Assembly: GCF_021991835.1 (NCBI RefSeq)
Contig: NZ_JAHDAU010000006.1
Span: 1 to 64,000 of the forward strand
DNA length: 64,000 nucleotides
Direction of reading: 5' to 3'
From: Polaribacter sargassicola
GTDB taxonomy: Bacteria > Bacteroidota > Bacteroidia > Flavobacteriales > Flavobacteriaceae
The translations under genes and the position numbers were made by a program. This document shows, piece by piece, positions 46,945-57,619 of this stretch; position 1 is the first letter of the stretch, and each line of letters begins with the position of its first letter. The notes beneath the pieces are model-generated. The model was not told the origin of the DNA, did not search any database, and was given only the letters and a program-made list of their open reading frames with translations.

Positions 46945-48183
46945 TTAATTTTTTAATTTATCAACTAATCTACCCACTGTTAAACCTTGCACAATAATAG
47001 AAAACACTACTACTACATAAGTTATTGTTAAAAATAAATCTCTATGCATGGTGTCTGATAAACCTAAAGCCAATGCTATAGAAATACCACCTCTTAAGCC
47101 ACCCCAAGTCATAATTAAATTTGTTTTTGGTACAAAGTCTAATTTCCTTTCAAATATTTTAATCGGTAAAAACAAAGAAATATATCTACAACATAAGACT
47201 ATTGGTATTGTTATAAGACCTGCAACTATATACTTAACTTTAAAAACCAAGACCAACATTTCCATACCAATTAAAACAAATAAAATTGCATTTAAAAGAA
47301 TGTCTAAAAGTTCCCAAAATTTATCTACATATTTTTCTGTAATTTCAGACATAGATGAAGCTCTTACCCTATCATTACCAACAATAAGACCCGCAGTAAC
47401 CATTGCTAAAGGCGCTGATAAATGTAATTTTTGAGCAATAACTGTTCCGCTCATAACTGCTGCAAGCGTAATAATAACTTCTATATGGTAATCATTAATT
47501 GATTTTAAAACTTTGTATGTAATCCATCCTAAAAGTAGCCCTAAAGTAACACCACCAAGCACTTCTTGCCCAAATAACTTAAATACATCTAATATGCTTG
47601 TGTTTTCTATGCCTGAATTTGCCATTCTAAAAATGGTTAAAAAAACAACAACTCCTACTCCATCATTAAATAAAGATTCTCCAACAATTTTAGTTTCTAA
47701 TTTTTTAGGAACACCCGCTTTTTTTAAAATACCTAATACCGCAATAGGATCTGTTGGCGATATTAATGCACCAAACAATAAACAGTAAATAAAATCGATA
47801 TTAAAATTTAAAAGTTTAAGTATTAAAAATACCAAACCACCTACTAAAAAAGTGGATGTTAAAACACCTAATGTAGAAAAGAGTAAAATGGGGCTTCTTT
47901 GAATTTTTAATTGCTTAAAATTAGTATGTAAAGCTCCTGCAAATAATAAAAAGCTTAACATTTCATCCAGCAGAAATGTTTTAAAATCGATACTTTTAAT
48001 TATAAATTTTTCTACATCTAATAAAGTATCATCAACATAACTTAGCATTAAAACTGCCAAAGTAAAAATGATGGTTATAATCATTAATCCAATGGTGTTT
48101 GGCAACTTTAAAAAACGGACATTAATGTATCCAAAAATGGCTGAAAGAAAAATTAACGCAGTAGCTATAAAATAAGTATCCAT
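46945..48183 (-). CDS. Cation:proton antiporter (CPA1/NhaP type)
   Basis: 412 residues, about 12 transmembrane helices. The conserved helix-5 ion-binding region is [17 protein letters not shown] and the next is [17 protein letters not shown] (the DPIA / NDG combination is typical of CPA1 Na+/H+ exchangers), with [15 protein letters not shown] later. It uses the proton gradient to expel Na+ (or K+), important in a marine organism. It is a single gene. Confidence 0.88.
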   Translation of the reverse strand: MDTYFIATALIFLSAIFGYINVRFLKLPNTIGLMIITIIFTLAVLMLSYVDDTLLDVEKFIIKSIDFKTFLLDEMLSFLLFAGALHTNFKQLKIQRSPILLFSTLGVLTSTFLVGGLVFLILKLLNFNIDFIYCLLFGALISPTDPIAVLGILKKAGVPKKLETKIVGESLFNDGVGVVVFLTIFRMANSGIENTSILDVFKLFGQEVLGGVTLGLLLGWITYKVLKSINDYHIEVIITLAAVMSGTVIAQKLHLSAPLAMVTAGLIVGNDRVRASSMSEITEKYVDKFWELLDILLNAILFVLIGMEMLVLVFKVKYIVAGLITIPIVLCCRYISLFLPIKIFERKLDFVPKTNLIMTWGGLRGGISIALALGLSDTMHRDLFLTITYVVVVFSIIVQGLTVGRLVDKLKN

Positions 48184-48204
48184 CTAAAATTTTATTAAAT
48201 ATAT

Positions 48205-48240
48205 AAAAAAAACCATCAAGAATAACTTGATGGTTTTTTT
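48205..48240. terminator. Terminator between glyA and the antiporter region
   Basis: AAAAAAAACCATCAAG (48205-48220) pairs with CTTGATGGTTTTTTT (48226-48240) with a five-base loop. It serves the glyA transcript on the minus strand. Confidence 0.9.
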
Positions 48241-48259
48241 AATTTTATAATCTATTTTT

Positions 48260-49534
48260 TTACATTACAAATAATCTTCTAGAGCTCATCATATCAGAAA
48301 CTTTTTCTGCTATCGCTTCTAAAGCAACCTCATTAGCTGCATTTGTAATAGCCTCGTCTATAAGACTAACAACTGTAACCATGTCTTCTTCTAATAAACC
48401 ACGAGTTGTAATTGCAGCAGTACCTACACGGATTCCTGAAGTTACAAATGGAGATTTATCATCAAACGGAACCATGTTTTTATTTACAGTAATATCTGCT
48501 TTACCTAAAGCAATTTCTGCATCTTTACCAGAAATATTTTTATTACGTAAATCTATTAACATACAGTGGTTATCTGTACCACCAGAAATAATATTATATC
48601 CTTTTGCTACAAACTCTTTTGCCATTGCAGCTGCATTTTCTTTAACCTGAATTTGGTATTCTAAAAACTCATCTGTTAAAGCCTCACCAAAAGCAACCGC
48701 TTTTGCTGCAATAACATGCTCTAAAGGCCCACCTTGGTTTCCTGGAAAAACAGCCGAGTTAATTAATGTAGACATCTTTTTTGGTTTTCCATTTTTTAAA
48801 GTTTCTCCAAAAGGATTGTCAAAATCTTTACCAATCATAATCATACCACCTCTTGGCCCACGTAAAGTTTTGTGAGTTGTAGTAGTTACAATATGGCAAT
48901 GAGGTATTGGGTCATTTAAAATACCTTTCGCAATTAAACCTGCAGGATGAGAAATATCTGCCATTAAAATAGCTCCTACAGAATCTGCAATCTCTCTAAA
49001 TTTTTCAAAATCAATATCTCTAGAATATGCAGATGCACCTGCTATAATTAATTTTGGTTTGTGTTCGTTTGCTTGAGATTCTAAATGATCGTAATCTATT
49101 CTACCCGTTTCTTTATCTACTCCATAAAAAACAGGATTATACAATTTCCCAGAAAAATTAACAGGAGAACCATGAGTTAAATGCCCACCATGAGATAAAT
49201 CAAACCCTAAAACCGTATCACCAGGTTTTAAACAAGCTGCATAAACAGCTGTATTTGCTTGAGAACCTGAGTGAGGTTGAACATTTACATATTCTGCACC
49301 AAATAATTCTTTAGCTCTGTCGATTGCAATTTGCTCTATTACATCAACTACTTCGCAACCTCCATAATATCTCTTACCCGGATATCCTTCTGCATATTTA
49401 TTGGTTAAAATAGAACCTTGAGCCTTCATTACTTCATCACTCACAAAATTTTCTGAAGCGATTAACTCTAAACCATTTAACTGTCTTTCTTTTTCTTCCT
49501 GAATAAGATCAAAAATTTGATTATCTAATTGCAT
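48260..49534 (-). CDS. glyA: Serine hydroxymethyltransferase
   Basis: 424 residues. The PLP lysine is in the strongly conserved [17 protein letters not shown]; other matches are [42 protein letters not shown] and [11 protein letters not shown]. It converts serine and tetrahydrofolate to glycine and methylene-tetrahydrofolate. The gene has its own terminator and is divergent from the fumarylacetoacetase gene. Confidence 0.97.
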   Translation of the reverse strand: MQLDNQIFDLIQEEKERQLNGLELIASENFVSDEVMKAQGSILTNKYAEGYPGKRYYGGCEVVDVIEQIAIDRAKELFGAEYVNVQPHSGSQANTAVYAACLKPGDTVLGFDLSHGGHLTHGSPVNFSGKLYNPVFYGVDKETGRIDYDHLESQANEHKPKLIIAGASAYSRDIDFEKFREIADSVGAILMADISHPAGLIAKGILNDPIPHCHIVTTTTHKTLRGPRGGMIMIGKDFDNPFGETLKNGKPKKMSTLINSAVFPGNQGGPLEHVIAAKAVAFGEALTDEFLEYQIQVKENAAAMAKEFVAKGYNIISGGTDNHCMLIDLRNKNISGKDAEIALGKADITVNKNMVPFDDKSPFVTSGIRVGTAAITTRGLLEEDMVTVVSLIDEAITNAANEVALEAIAEKVSDMMSSRRLFVM

Positions 49535-49732
49535 TATTGTGTTGTTTTTAAATAATTTTCAAAAATAATAAAAACATGTTTCTTAAGTACATGTTTTAAT
49601 AATATTTTATTAATTTTTACAAATATTATAATTATCAGAATAAATTAACCTTAAAATTATTTTTTTCGTTCTTTTTTTATTTTATAAATGAAAAAAAAAT
49701 GTGTAGGTTTGAAAAATAATAAATAGTGTAGT

Positions 49733-51010
49733 ATGATTATAACAGCAAATAACCCTAATAGAAAATCTTGGTTAAAAGTAGCAGAAGATTCAGATTTTCC
49801 AATTCAAAATATTCCTTTTGGTGTATTTATAACTAGAGATGATATTATTACAATAGGTAGTAGAATTGGTAACTTTGCAATAGACTTAGGCGCTTTTCAT
49901 CAACTTGGTTATTTTAAAGGCATTCCTTTAACAGAAGATATTTTTTTACAAGACAATTTAAATGATTTTATTGCAGACGGCCGTAAAACTTGGCGTTTAG
50001 TAAGAAATAGAATTGCAGAAATTTTTGATGTTACCAACGGTAGCTTAAGAGATAACCCAAATCATAAAGATAAAATTATCTTTAGAATGGATGAAGTAGA
50101 AATGTTATTACCAGTTGCTGTTGGTGATTTTACAGATTTTTCTACAAGTAGAAAACATGCTACAAACTTGGTTTCTTTGTTTAATGGACCTAATGAAACT
50201 TTGTCTCCTAATTGGTTACAAATGCCAGTTGGTTACCATGGTAGAAGTTCTTCTATTGTACCTTCTGGAACAAAAATTAGAAGACCTTATGGACAAACAA
50301 AACCTAACGAAGGAAGTGTAACCCCTAATTTTGGGCCAACAGAACTATTAGATTTTGAACTAGAAATGGCTTTTATTACTACGGATGCGAATGTTTTAGG
50401 TGATAGAATACCTATTGAAGAAACGGAAGAAAATATCTTTGGATTGGTACAATTAAACGATTGGTCTGCAAAAGATATTCAATCTTGGGAGAAAATACCT
50501 TTAGGGCCATTTATAGGTAAAAACTTTGCTTCTACGATATCTCCTTGGATAGTAACTTTAGATGCTTTAGAGCCGTTTAGAGTAGAAAACCCTAATAAAA
50601 CTGAAAAAACCTTACCTTATTTAAAACAACATAAAAAGGGAAGTTATGATATTAATTTACAAGTAGCAATAAAACCAGAAAAAGGAGAAGAAACAGTAGT
50701 TGCTAAATCTAACTTTAAATATATCTACTGGACGATGGCACAACAACTAGCGCATCATACTGTAAATGGATGTCCTGTTGAGTCTGGTGATTTAATGGGT
50801 TCTGGTACAATTTCTGGGCCAACAGATGATAGTTGTGGTTCTATGCTAGAATTAACATGGAACGGAAAAAATCCTATAAAATTAAAAGACGGTACAGAAC
50901 GTAAATTTATAAATGATAATGATACCGTAATTATGCGTGCTCATTGTAAAAATGATAAAGTTCGTATTGGTTTTGGTGAATGCGTTGGTAAAATACTACC
51001 TGCAAAATAA
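49733..51010 (+). CDS. fahA: Fumarylacetoacetase
   Basis: 425 residues. The N-terminal SH3-like domain (FPIQNIPFGVFIT) and the catalytic FAH domain (QMPVGYHGRSSSIVPSGT, LDFELEMAFIT, FVLVQLNDWSA-like, ESGDLMGSGTISGP) match fumarylacetoacetate hydrolase of tyrosine/phenylalanine breakdown, which yields fumarate and acetoacetate. No other gene of the pathway is nearby. It is flanked by a terminator. Confidence 0.95.
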   Translation: MIITANNPNRKSWLKVAEDSDFPIQNIPFGVFITRDDIITIGSRIGNFAIDLGAFHQLGYFKGIPLTEDIFLQDNLNDFIADGRKTWRLVRNRIAEIFDVTNGSLRDNPNHKDKIIFRMDEVEMLLPVAVGDFTDFSTSRKHATNLVSLFNGPNETLSPNWLQMPVGYHGRSSSIVPSGTKIRRPYGQTKPNEGSVTPNFGPTELLDFELEMAFITTDANVLGDRIPIEETEENIFGLVQLNDWSAKDIQSWEKIPLGPFIGKNFASTISPWIVTLDALEPFRVENPNKTEKTLPYLKQHKKGSYDINLQVAIKPEKGEETVVAKSNFKYIYWTMAQQLAHHTVNGCPVESGDLMGSGTISGPTDDSCGSMLELTWNGKNPIKLKDGTERKFINDNDTVIMRAHCKNDKVRIGFGECVGKILPAK

Positions 51011-51056
51011 TGATTACCAAAGACTTACTTTATTTTAAATAAAGTTATTATTTAAT

Positions 51057-51098
51057 AAAACTACCAGATTATTTAATAAAATTTATCTGGTAGTTTTT
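51057..51098. terminator. Terminator after fumarylacetoacetase gene
   Basis: AAAACTACCAGAT (51057-51069) pairs with ATCTGGTAGTTTT (51085-51097), followed by T-rich sequence. Confidence 0.88.
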
Positions 51099-51193
51099 TT
51101 TATACCATAAGTTCTTTTTAAAAATTATTGCTTTTAAAAATAATATTACGCAACCTATTACAAATTTTTACATCTATTAAAAAAACAATAGTT

Positions 51194-51607
51194 ATGAAGC
51201 TGTTATTTAAGTTTAAAATACTTGTAAGTCTGTTTATAGTATTCATCAATTTTTCTTGTAATAATAAAGATGTACCAGATGGAATTTGGAGTGATAATAT
51301 TAAATTATCTGCTAAAGATGTTACACTTTCTAGCAATACCGATTCTATTATTATTAATACAGAAGGAGAATGGTGGTGGATTGACGAAATTACTTGGAAT
51401 GGAAATTTAGTTACTTTTGATGAAATTGATACGAGTTCTAAAGATTTTATAATAGAAGAAACCGAATTTAGTATAGAAAGAAAAAACGCTACTGAAATTC
51501 ATATTAAAATGACTGAAAATGAAACTAATTCTGAAAAAATATTGTTTATCGGTTTACAAGCAGGAAATTATTTTGACAGTATAATTGTTACTCAATCAGC
51601 ACCTTAA
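51194..51607 (+). CDS. Lipoprotein with BACON-like domain
   Basis: 137 residues: lipobox (VFINFSCNN), then a beta-rich domain with the BACON look (DNIKLSAKDVTLSSNTDSI, then a WWWIDEITWNG core). BACON domains occur in Bacteroidota surface proteins, often with carbohydrate binding. The frame extends back to 51128, but the ATG at 51194 gives a proper lipoprotein signal. A single gene; role unknown. Confidence 0.65.
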   Translation: MKLLFKFKILVSLFIVFINFSCNNKDVPDGIWSDNIKLSAKDVTLSSNTDSIIINTEGEWWWIDEITWNGNLVTFDEIDTSSKDFIIEETEFSIERKNATEIHIKMTENETNSEKILFIGLQAGNYFDSIIVTQSAP

Positions 51608-51668
51608 AAACCTTTACTTGATAAATAAATTTAATTTTGATAAGAATTAATACTAAAAAATGATTAAT

Positions 51669-51699
51669 AAAAAAGCTTGGATTTCTCCAAGCTTTTTTT
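51669..51699. terminator. Bidirectional terminator
   Basis: AAAAAAGCTTGG (51669-51680) pairs with CCAAGCTTTTTT (51687-51698) across a six-base loop, between two convergent genes. Confidence 0.9.
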
Positions 51700-51700
51700 G

Positions 51701-51973
51701 TTAATCTTCTAATCCTTCAATATCTAAATCTTCGTTTTCATCAAAAGAATCTTCATCTTCTGCATAATCTTCCATTGTTTGTTCTAAACGATCAGATATT
51801 TTTACTAAATAGTCTGTATCATCTGTTTTTACTTCTACAGCTTTTATCGTTTCTCCTTTTGCATTTTTAAAAGAAATAATATCTTCATAATCATATCCGT
51901 CAGGATATTTTTCTACCAATAAATCTAAAATATCTTTTGTTAATTTTGCGTATTCTACTATTACCCTTTTCAT
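51701..51973 (-). CDS. Small acidic conserved hypothetical protein
   Basis: 90 residues, strongly acidic at the C terminus (DYAEDEDSFDENEDLD). The N-terminal part (MKRVIVEYAKLTKDILDLLVEKYPDGYDYEDIISF) looks like a folded mixed domain. No signal or membrane segment. Short and lone; role unknown. It is probably a flavobacterial core protein of unknown function. Confidence 0.6.
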   Translation of the reverse strand: MKRVIVEYAKLTKDILDLLVEKYPDGYDYEDIISFKNAKGETIKAVEVKTDDTDYLVKISDRLEQTMEDYAEDEDSFDENEDLDIEGLED

Positions 51974-52050
51974 TATAATAAATTTACATTAAGTTTTACA
52001 AGTAATTTTTAAATTTAAAAAAAATAAAATTAAATAAAACTTCTATCTGA

Positions 52051-53019
52051 TTACATTTCTAATAAATAAGCAAAAATTAATGGAGCAACAATGGTAGCAT
52101 CACTTTCTATGATAAATTTTGGAGTATTAATATCTAATTTACCCCAAGTAATTTTTTCATTTGGTACAGCTCCAGAATATGAACCATAACTAGTTGTAGA
52201 GTCCGAAATCTGACAAAAATAACTCCAAAATGGTGTGTCAGTTCTTTCCATATCTTGATACAACATAGGCACAACACAGATAGGAAAATCTCCTGCAATC
52301 CCTCCTCCTATTTGAAAGAAACCAATTCCGTTTTCAGAATTATCTGTATACCAATCTGCTAAAAAAGTCATGTATTCGATACCAGATTTCATTGTAGAAG
52401 CCTTTAATTCTCCTTTTAAAACATAAGAAGCAAAAATATTACCCATTGTAGAATCTTCCCACCCAGGACAAATAATTGGTAAGTTTTTTTCTGCTGCTGC
52501 ATACATCCAAGAATCTTTTAAATCAATCTCATAATATTCTTCTAACACACCAGAAAGTAATAATTTATACATGTATTCATGTGGTAAATAACGCTCTCCT
52601 TTTGCCTCTGCATCTTTCCATATTTTTACAATATGTTCTTGTATTCTTCTAAAAGCTTCTTCTTCTGGTATACAAGTATCTGTTACACGGTTTAACCCTT
52701 TTTCTAACAAATCCCACTCTTCTTGTGGTGTTAAATCTCTATAATTTGGTACACGTTTGTAATGAGAATGTGCTACCAAATTCATAATATCTTCTTCTAA
52801 GTTTGCGCCTGTACAAGAAACAATTTGCACCTTGTCTTGGCGAATCATTTCTGCAAAAATCTTTCCTAATTCTGCTGTACTCATTGCTCCTGCTAAAGAA
52901 ACTAGCATTTTAGAGCCTTTATTTAATTGTGCTTCATACCCTTTTGCTGCATCAACTAAAGCAGCTGCATTAAAGTGTAAAAAGTATTTTTCTATAAAAT
53001 TTGTAATCGGTTTATTCAT
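52051..53019 (-). CDS. Deoxyhypusine-synthase-like polyamine enzyme
   Basis: About 322 residues. It has the deoxyhypusine synthase fold with a typical NAD site (SLAGAMSTAELG, SCTGANLEEDIMNL), QIGGGIAGDFPICV, and the catalytic region NEKITWGKLD containing the lysine that forms the intermediate in DHS. Bacteria lack eIF5A, so bacterial homologues act on free polyamines, often as homospermidine synthases. The frame begins at 53073, but MNKPITNF (53019) is the family start. It lies just downstream of the speA-speB cluster. Confidence 0.85.
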   Translation of the reverse strand: MNKPITNFIEKYFLHFNAAALVDAAKGYEAQLNKGSKMLVSLAGAMSTAELGKIFAEMIRQDKVQIVSCTGANLEEDIMNLVAHSHYKRVPNYRDLTPQEEWDLLEKGLNRVTDTCIPEEEAFRRIQEHIVKIWKDAEAKGERYLPHEYMYKLLLSGVLEEYYEIDLKDSWMYAAAEKNLPIICPGWEDSTMGNIFASYVLKGELKASTMKSGIEYMTFLADWYTDNSENGIGFFQIGGGIAGDFPICVVPMLYQDMERTDTPFWSYFCQISDSTTSYGSYSGAVPNEKITWGKLDINTPKFIIESDATIVAPLIFAYLLEM

Positions 53020-53051
53020 TTTTTTATTTTTTGTGAAAACTGAGTTTAAAT

Positions 53052-53172
53052 GTTCTCGATACAATTCGGCCAAAAAGCAGAATCACTCGAACTGACAGCA
53101 TGTATTATTCATCTTTATTTTACCACTATCTCATCGAGTAAAATTTCTTTTTCAGAAATTTTATATCGAGAT
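53052..53172. repeat. Intergenic palindromes (copy of the 2.6-kb element plus a second hairpin)
   Basis: TTCTCGATACAATT (from 53052) with ATCACTCGAACTGACA (to 53096) repeats the right arm of the 2590-2707 element. Then CATCGAGTAAAATTTC (53132) faces GAAATTTTATATCGAGATG (to 53172), an imperfect inverted pair. No gene. Confidence 0.7.
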
Positions 53173-53234
53173 GTTTATCATTTTATTTTGATAATTAACA
53201 CCAACTTTTCGTAATCTCTTTTTTAATTATTTTT

Positions 53235-54758
53235 TTAAAGTTTTTTAACTTCGAAGATGTCTTTTCTTCTGTCTTTTAAATTGCGCACACTACCAAATTG
53301 ATTTAAATCTTTTAATAAATCTAGATCTACATCAGCAATTAAAATCATTTCTGTATTGGTGGTTGCTTCTGCTTTAATTCCGTTTGCAGGAAACGAAAAA
53401 TCGCAAGGCGTAAACACCATAGATTGCGCATATTGAATATCCATATTATTAACTTTTGGTAAATTACCAACACTACCCGCAATAGCAACGTAACACTCGT
53501 TTTCTATAGCTCTAGCTTGTGCACAATGACGTACTCTAGAGTAACCATTTTGTGTATCTGTTAAAAACGGAATAAATAAAATATCCATACCTTCTTCTGC
53601 CAAAATTCTACTTAGTTCTGGAAACTCTGAATCATAACAAATTAACACACCTATTTTACCACAGTCTGTATCAAAGGTTTTTAGCTCGTTACCACCTTGC
53701 ATTCCCCAAACTTTTGCTTCATCTGGTGTAACATGTAACTTTTCGTAACGATCTGTTGTACCATCTCTTTTACAGATATAACCCACATTGTACAATAAAC
53801 CATTTTTAATTTCTGGCATACTACCAGTAATTATATTAATGTTATATGTAATTGCCAATTCAGAAAATTTTTGCACAATTATAGGCGTATATTTAGCCAA
53901 TTCTCTAATAGCTTCCGATTCTGGTAAATGATTATTATCTGCCATTAAAGGAGCATTAAAAAACTCTGGAAACAAAGCAAAATCTGCCCTGTAAGCAGAA
54001 ACTGCATCTACAAAATATTCTGCTTGTTGCATCAATTCTTCTAAATCTTTATACAAACGCATTTGCCACTGAATTAAACCTAAACGCACTACTTTTTTCT
54101 TTGTAGCTGCTTTTTTAGACTTTTTTTCGTAGTAAATATTATCCCATTCTAACAAAACTGCAAATTCGCCAGAATTTTCATCTCCTTCTAAATATCCTTT
54201 TAAAATTTTAGAAGGATGAAAATCATTAGATATTTGAAAATTTAAAACCGGATCGTGAATTTCTTTACGTTTTACCTTTTCTATATATTCTTTTGGAGAT
54301 AATGTTGTTGCATGTTTATGGTAATTAGGTATTCTACCACCAAAAGCAATGCCTCTTAAATTTTGCTTTTCTACCAACTCTTTTCTGTAATCATACAACC
54401 TTCTACCTAAGCGTAAACCTCTGTATTCCGATTTTATAAAAACATCAATTCCGTATAAAACATCTCCATTATTATCATGCGTATCAAAAGTATAATTACC
54501 CGTAATATCTTTATACGTATGCTGATCGTTAAAGCTATCATAATCTAATTTAATAGACAATGCACAACCTGCTAACTCTCCATTTATTTTAATAACTACC
54601 TGGCCTTCTGGAAACTTTTTAATTAATGTTTTAATATGACTTTCTTTCCAATAAGCATCTGGCATACTAGAATATGCCTGAATCATAGCAGCTTTTAACT
54701 CTTTATAATCGTTTAAAGTTAAAAACTGCAATTCTATATTCTCTATATTTTTAATCAT
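53235..54758 (-). CDS. Fused GNAT acetyltransferase / carbon-nitrogen hydrolase
   Basis: 507 residues. N-terminal half: GNAT fold with an acetyl-CoA loop (YRGLRLGRRLYDYRKEL). C-terminal half: nitrilase superfamily with the Glu-Lys-Cys triad in FALFPEFFNAP, YEKLHVTPDE and VLICYDSEFPELSR. The pairing is a known bacterial fusion. In this cluster the hydrolase might act on N-carbamoylputrescine or an amide of polyamine metabolism, but the acyl acceptor is unknown. It is 9 bp after speB, so co-transcribed. Confidence 0.9.
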   Translation of the reverse strand: MIKNIENIELQFLTLNDYKELKAAMIQAYSSMPDAYWKESHIKTLIKKFPEGQVVIKINGELAGCALSIKLDYDSFNDQHTYKDITGNYTFDTHDNNGDVLYGIDVFIKSEYRGLRLGRRLYDYRKELVEKQNLRGIAFGGRIPNYHKHATTLSPKEYIEKVKRKEIHDPVLNFQISNDFHPSKILKGYLEGDENSGEFAVLLEWDNIYYEKKSKKAATKKKVVRLGLIQWQMRLYKDLEELMQQAEYFVDAVSAYRADFALFPEFFNAPLMADNNHLPESEAIRELAKYTPIIVQKFSELAITYNINIITGSMPEIKNGLLYNVGYICKRDGTTDRYEKLHVTPDEAKVWGMQGGNELKTFDTDCGKIGVLICYDSEFPELSRILAEEGMDILFIPFLTDTQNGYSRVRHCAQARAIENECYVAIAGSVGNLPKVNNMDIQYAQSMVFTPCDFSFPANGIKAEATTNTEMILIADVDLDLLKDLNQFGSVRNLKDRRKDIFEVKKL

Positions 54759-54767
54759 TTTAAAAGA

Positions 54768-55709
54768 CTAAAAATCGTCATCATTTTTAAATTTTGATAA
54801 TTTACTAAATGGATTTTCTTCAACATCATCATCTCCATTATCATAAGTATCATCATTAGATGCAAACTTGTAGCTTAACATTTTATAGAACAATTTTGCT
54901 GCTAAAAAATCTGATGACTTATCATTTTCATTAGGGCATAATTCTACCATATCAAAACCAACTACATTTTTTTGCTCAAAAACTTGTTTTAAGAATTCTA
55001 ATGTTTCGTAATAAAACAATCCACCTGGTTCTGGCGTACCTGTAGATGGCATAATAGACGGATCTAAAGCATCTAAATCAAACGTAATAAAAACATTATC
55101 AGTTAATTGATCAATTACATCTTCCATCCAATCTTCATTTACAGCCATATCGTGCGCAAAGAAAACTTTATCCAAATTCATTTCTCTTTTTTCAGAAATA
55201 TCCATACTTCTAATACCTACTTGTACTAAATTAGTAGTAGAATTGGCTTCGTAAACGGCACAAGCATGATTGCATTTTGTACCCTCGTACTCTTTTCTTA
55301 AATCTGCATGCGCATCTATATGTAAAACTGTTAAGTTATTAAAACACTCGTTAAAAGCTCTAATTGTACCAATAGAAATTGAATGTTCTCCACCAAAAAC
55401 AGTTACAAATTTATTTCTATTAATAAACTTTTTTGTAACATCATGTACCACATCTACCATGGCTTCTGGCGATGCGTTTTCTGTAATAGCTTCTGCTAAA
55501 AAAACACCTTCTTTGTAAACTTCAGAATCTGTTTCTATATCATATAACTCCATATTTTCAGAAGCATTTAAAAAAGCTTTTGGGCCTTTATCTGCTCCTT
55601 TTTGCCAAGTGCTTGTTCCATCATAAGGAACAGGAATTATAACTATTTTTGATGTTGATAGGTTTCCATACTCGTTAGGGATACCTGCATATGTTTTACT
55701 TGTATTCAT
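54768..55709 (-). CDS. speB: Agmatinase
   Basis: 313 residues of the ureohydrolase family with the manganese ligands in FGGEHS, HIDAHADLR and FDLDALDP. It converts agmatine to putrescine and urea. It lies 16 bp downstream of the arginine decarboxylase gene, which makes agmatine, so the two genes encode consecutive steps. A C-terminal acidic tail (DTYDNGDDDVEENPF) is added to the usual length. Confidence 0.92.
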   Translation of the reverse strand: MNTSKTYAGIPNEYGNLSTSKIVIIPVPYDGTSTWQKGADKGPKAFLNASENMELYDIETDSEVYKEGVFLAEAITENASPEAMVDVVHDVTKKFINRNKFVTVFGGEHSISIGTIRAFNECFNNLTVLHIDAHADLRKEYEGTKCNHACAVYEANSTTNLVQVGIRSMDISEKREMNLDKVFFAHDMAVNEDWMEDVIDQLTDNVFITFDLDALDPSIMPSTGTPEPGGLFYYETLEFLKQVFEQKNVVGFDMVELCPNENDKSSDFLAAKLFYKMLSYKFASNDDTYDNGDDDVEENPFSKLSKFKNDDDF

Positions 55710-55725
55710 TTTATTTTTTTTGAAG

Positions 55726-57174
55726 TTAAAAAACTTCTTCTTTTATTAATTTTTCTGATTCAATTTTACTTTCTGTTATTTCTCCGTAGCCTAAAATAGA
55801 AAGTAACTCGCTACTTTTTTGTTGTTCTTTAAATATTCTAGTGACTAAGTTTCCGTCTTCATCTCTATCAATAATTAAATGTTTTGGATGCGGAATTAAA
55901 CAGTGTTGCAAACCGCCAAAACCACCCACAGATTCTTGATATGCACCTGTATTAAAAAAGCCGATAAATAACGGATTTTCTTTTTCGTAAACAGGTAAAT
56001 AAATTCCGTTTATATGTTGTTCAGAATTGTAATAATCATCACTATCACAAGTCAATCCACCTAATAAAACACGTTCATATTGCTTATTCCATTTATTAAT
56101 TGGCAACATTATAAAACGTTTATTAATTGCCCAAGAATCTGGCAAAGTTGTTATAAATGAAGAGTTTATCATATTCCAACGTTCTCTGTCATTTTGCTTT
56201 TTCTGATATAAAACTTCATAAATAGCTGCTCCAGACTCACCAACAGTAAAGCTTCCAAATTCTGTAAAAATATGAGGCACATCTACACCAGCTTCATCAC
56301 AAGCTTGTTTAATTTGGTTGATAATTTCATCAATCATGTACTCGTAATCATACTCAAAACCCAAAGAATTTTTTATAGGAAAACCACCACCAATATTTAA
56401 ACTATCTAAACTTGGGCATACTTTTTTTAGGTTGATATAAACGTTTAAACATTTCATCAACTCGTTCCAATAATATGCGTTGTCTTTAATACCTGTATTG
56501 ATAAAAAAGTGCAACATTTTTAAATCTACTTGTTTATTGCCGGCAATTTCACGCTCGTAAAACGAAACAATATTTTTATAACCTATTCCTAAGCGCGAAG
56601 TATAAAACTCAAATTTTGGTTCTTCTTCTGATGCAATTCTAATACCAACATTTATTTTTTTATCAGTTTCGTCTAATAAAAGATTTAACTCTTCATAATT
56701 ATCAATGATTGGAATTACGTTTTGATGACCAGAATTTATTAAACCTCCAATATTTTTTATGTATTGATCGCGTTTAAATCCGTTACAAATAACAAACGTA
56801 TTGTCTTTTATTTTGCCTTCTTTTTTAAGGTTGTTTACAATATCAATATCAAAAGCAGATGATGTTTCTATATGAATATCGTTTTTTAAAGCTTCATTTA
56901 AAATGTGTTTAAAGTGCGAGCTTTTAGTACAATAGCTATAAAAATAGTTACCTTTATAGTTATGTTTATCCATACTATTTTTAAACCATCCTTTTGCTTT
57001 ATTGATGTTTTCTGATATTTTTGGTAGGTAAGTAAATTTTAATGGAGCTCCGTATTTAGTAGCTAATTCCATTAAATTAATGCCGTGCCAAAATAATTTA
57101 TTGTTTTCTGTTTTAAATTCCTCTTGAGGAAAATCGAATGTTTGTTCGATTAAATCTATGTATTTAGTGTTCAC
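55726..57174 (-). CDS. speA: Arginine decarboxylase (PLP fold III, short flavobacterial type)
   Basis: 482 residues of the alanine-racemase/diaminopimelate-decarboxylase fold. Features are YSYCTKSSHFKHIL at the PLP lysine (K near residue 80), a LNIGGGFPIK glycine loop, and the GLTCDSDDYY cysteine-aspartate motif at the active site. It is shorter than E. coli SpeA but typical for Bacteroidota. It makes agmatine for the adjacent speB. A 500-bp leader with a small ORF precedes it. Confidence 0.85.
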   Translation of the reverse strand: MNTKYIDLIEQTFDFPQEEFKTENNKLFWHGINLMELATKYGAPLKFTYLPKISENINKAKGWFKNSMDKHNYKGNYFYSYCTKSSHFKHILNEALKNDIHIETSSAFDIDIVNNLKKEGKIKDNTFVICNGFKRDQYIKNIGGLINSGHQNVIPIIDNYEELNLLLDETDKKINVGIRIASEEEPKFEFYTSRLGIGYKNIVSFYEREIAGNKQVDLKMLHFFINTGIKDNAYYWNELMKCLNVYINLKKVCPSLDSLNIGGGFPIKNSLGFEYDYEYMIDEIINQIKQACDEAGVDVPHIFTEFGSFTVGESGAAIYEVLYQKKQNDRERWNMINSSFITTLPDSWAINKRFIMLPINKWNKQYERVLLGGLTCDSDDYYNSEQHINGIYLPVYEKENPLFIGFFNTGAYQESVGGFGGLQHCLIPHPKHLIIDRDEDGNLVTRIFKEQQKSSELLSILGYGEITESKIESEKLIKEEVF

Positions 57175-57479
57175 TTGTATTTTTAAATTAATTGTATGAT
57201 AAATCCGTCTATACTAAAAACATATTAATATTTTAGCATAGAAATTATAAGCCTATAAGAAGGTTATTATCACTGTAATATTTGCAAGTAAACTACATGC
57301 AACTTTGAGAAAAGCTGCAATTCTTGAAGAAAAGAAAACGGAGATACCTTAATTTTTTCGTTGCATTTCCAAAATGCGATGTAACCTTCATTCTCCGATA
57401 AAGAGTTACTTCCGAAATAAGAAAAACTAAACATTTTACTTAACAATAAGTGCGGTAAATGTAAATTATTTTTTGATAC

Positions 57480-57528
57480 AAAAAACAAAATCATAAAAAA
57501 AATGATTTTTTTTTATGATTTTGTTTTT
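57480..57528. terminator. Long AT-rich hairpin, probable terminator upstream of speA leader
   Basis: AAAAACAAAATCATAAAAAA (57481) faces TTTTTTATGATTTTGTTTTT (57508-57527) with a short loop. It insulates the speA transcript from the helicase gene. Confidence 0.75.
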
Positions 57529-57619
57529 CCCTTTAATTATAAGGGTTTCAAGGTCTTTCGCTTTTAATATTAAGTATATTTTATCTAAATTTAGTAAAAA
57601 GCAGAAAGTTAAAAGCAAA

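Noticed and set aside
57270..57494. Small ORF called as a certain gene
   Set aside because: Downgraded to a hypothesis because coding evidence is weak; see findings.
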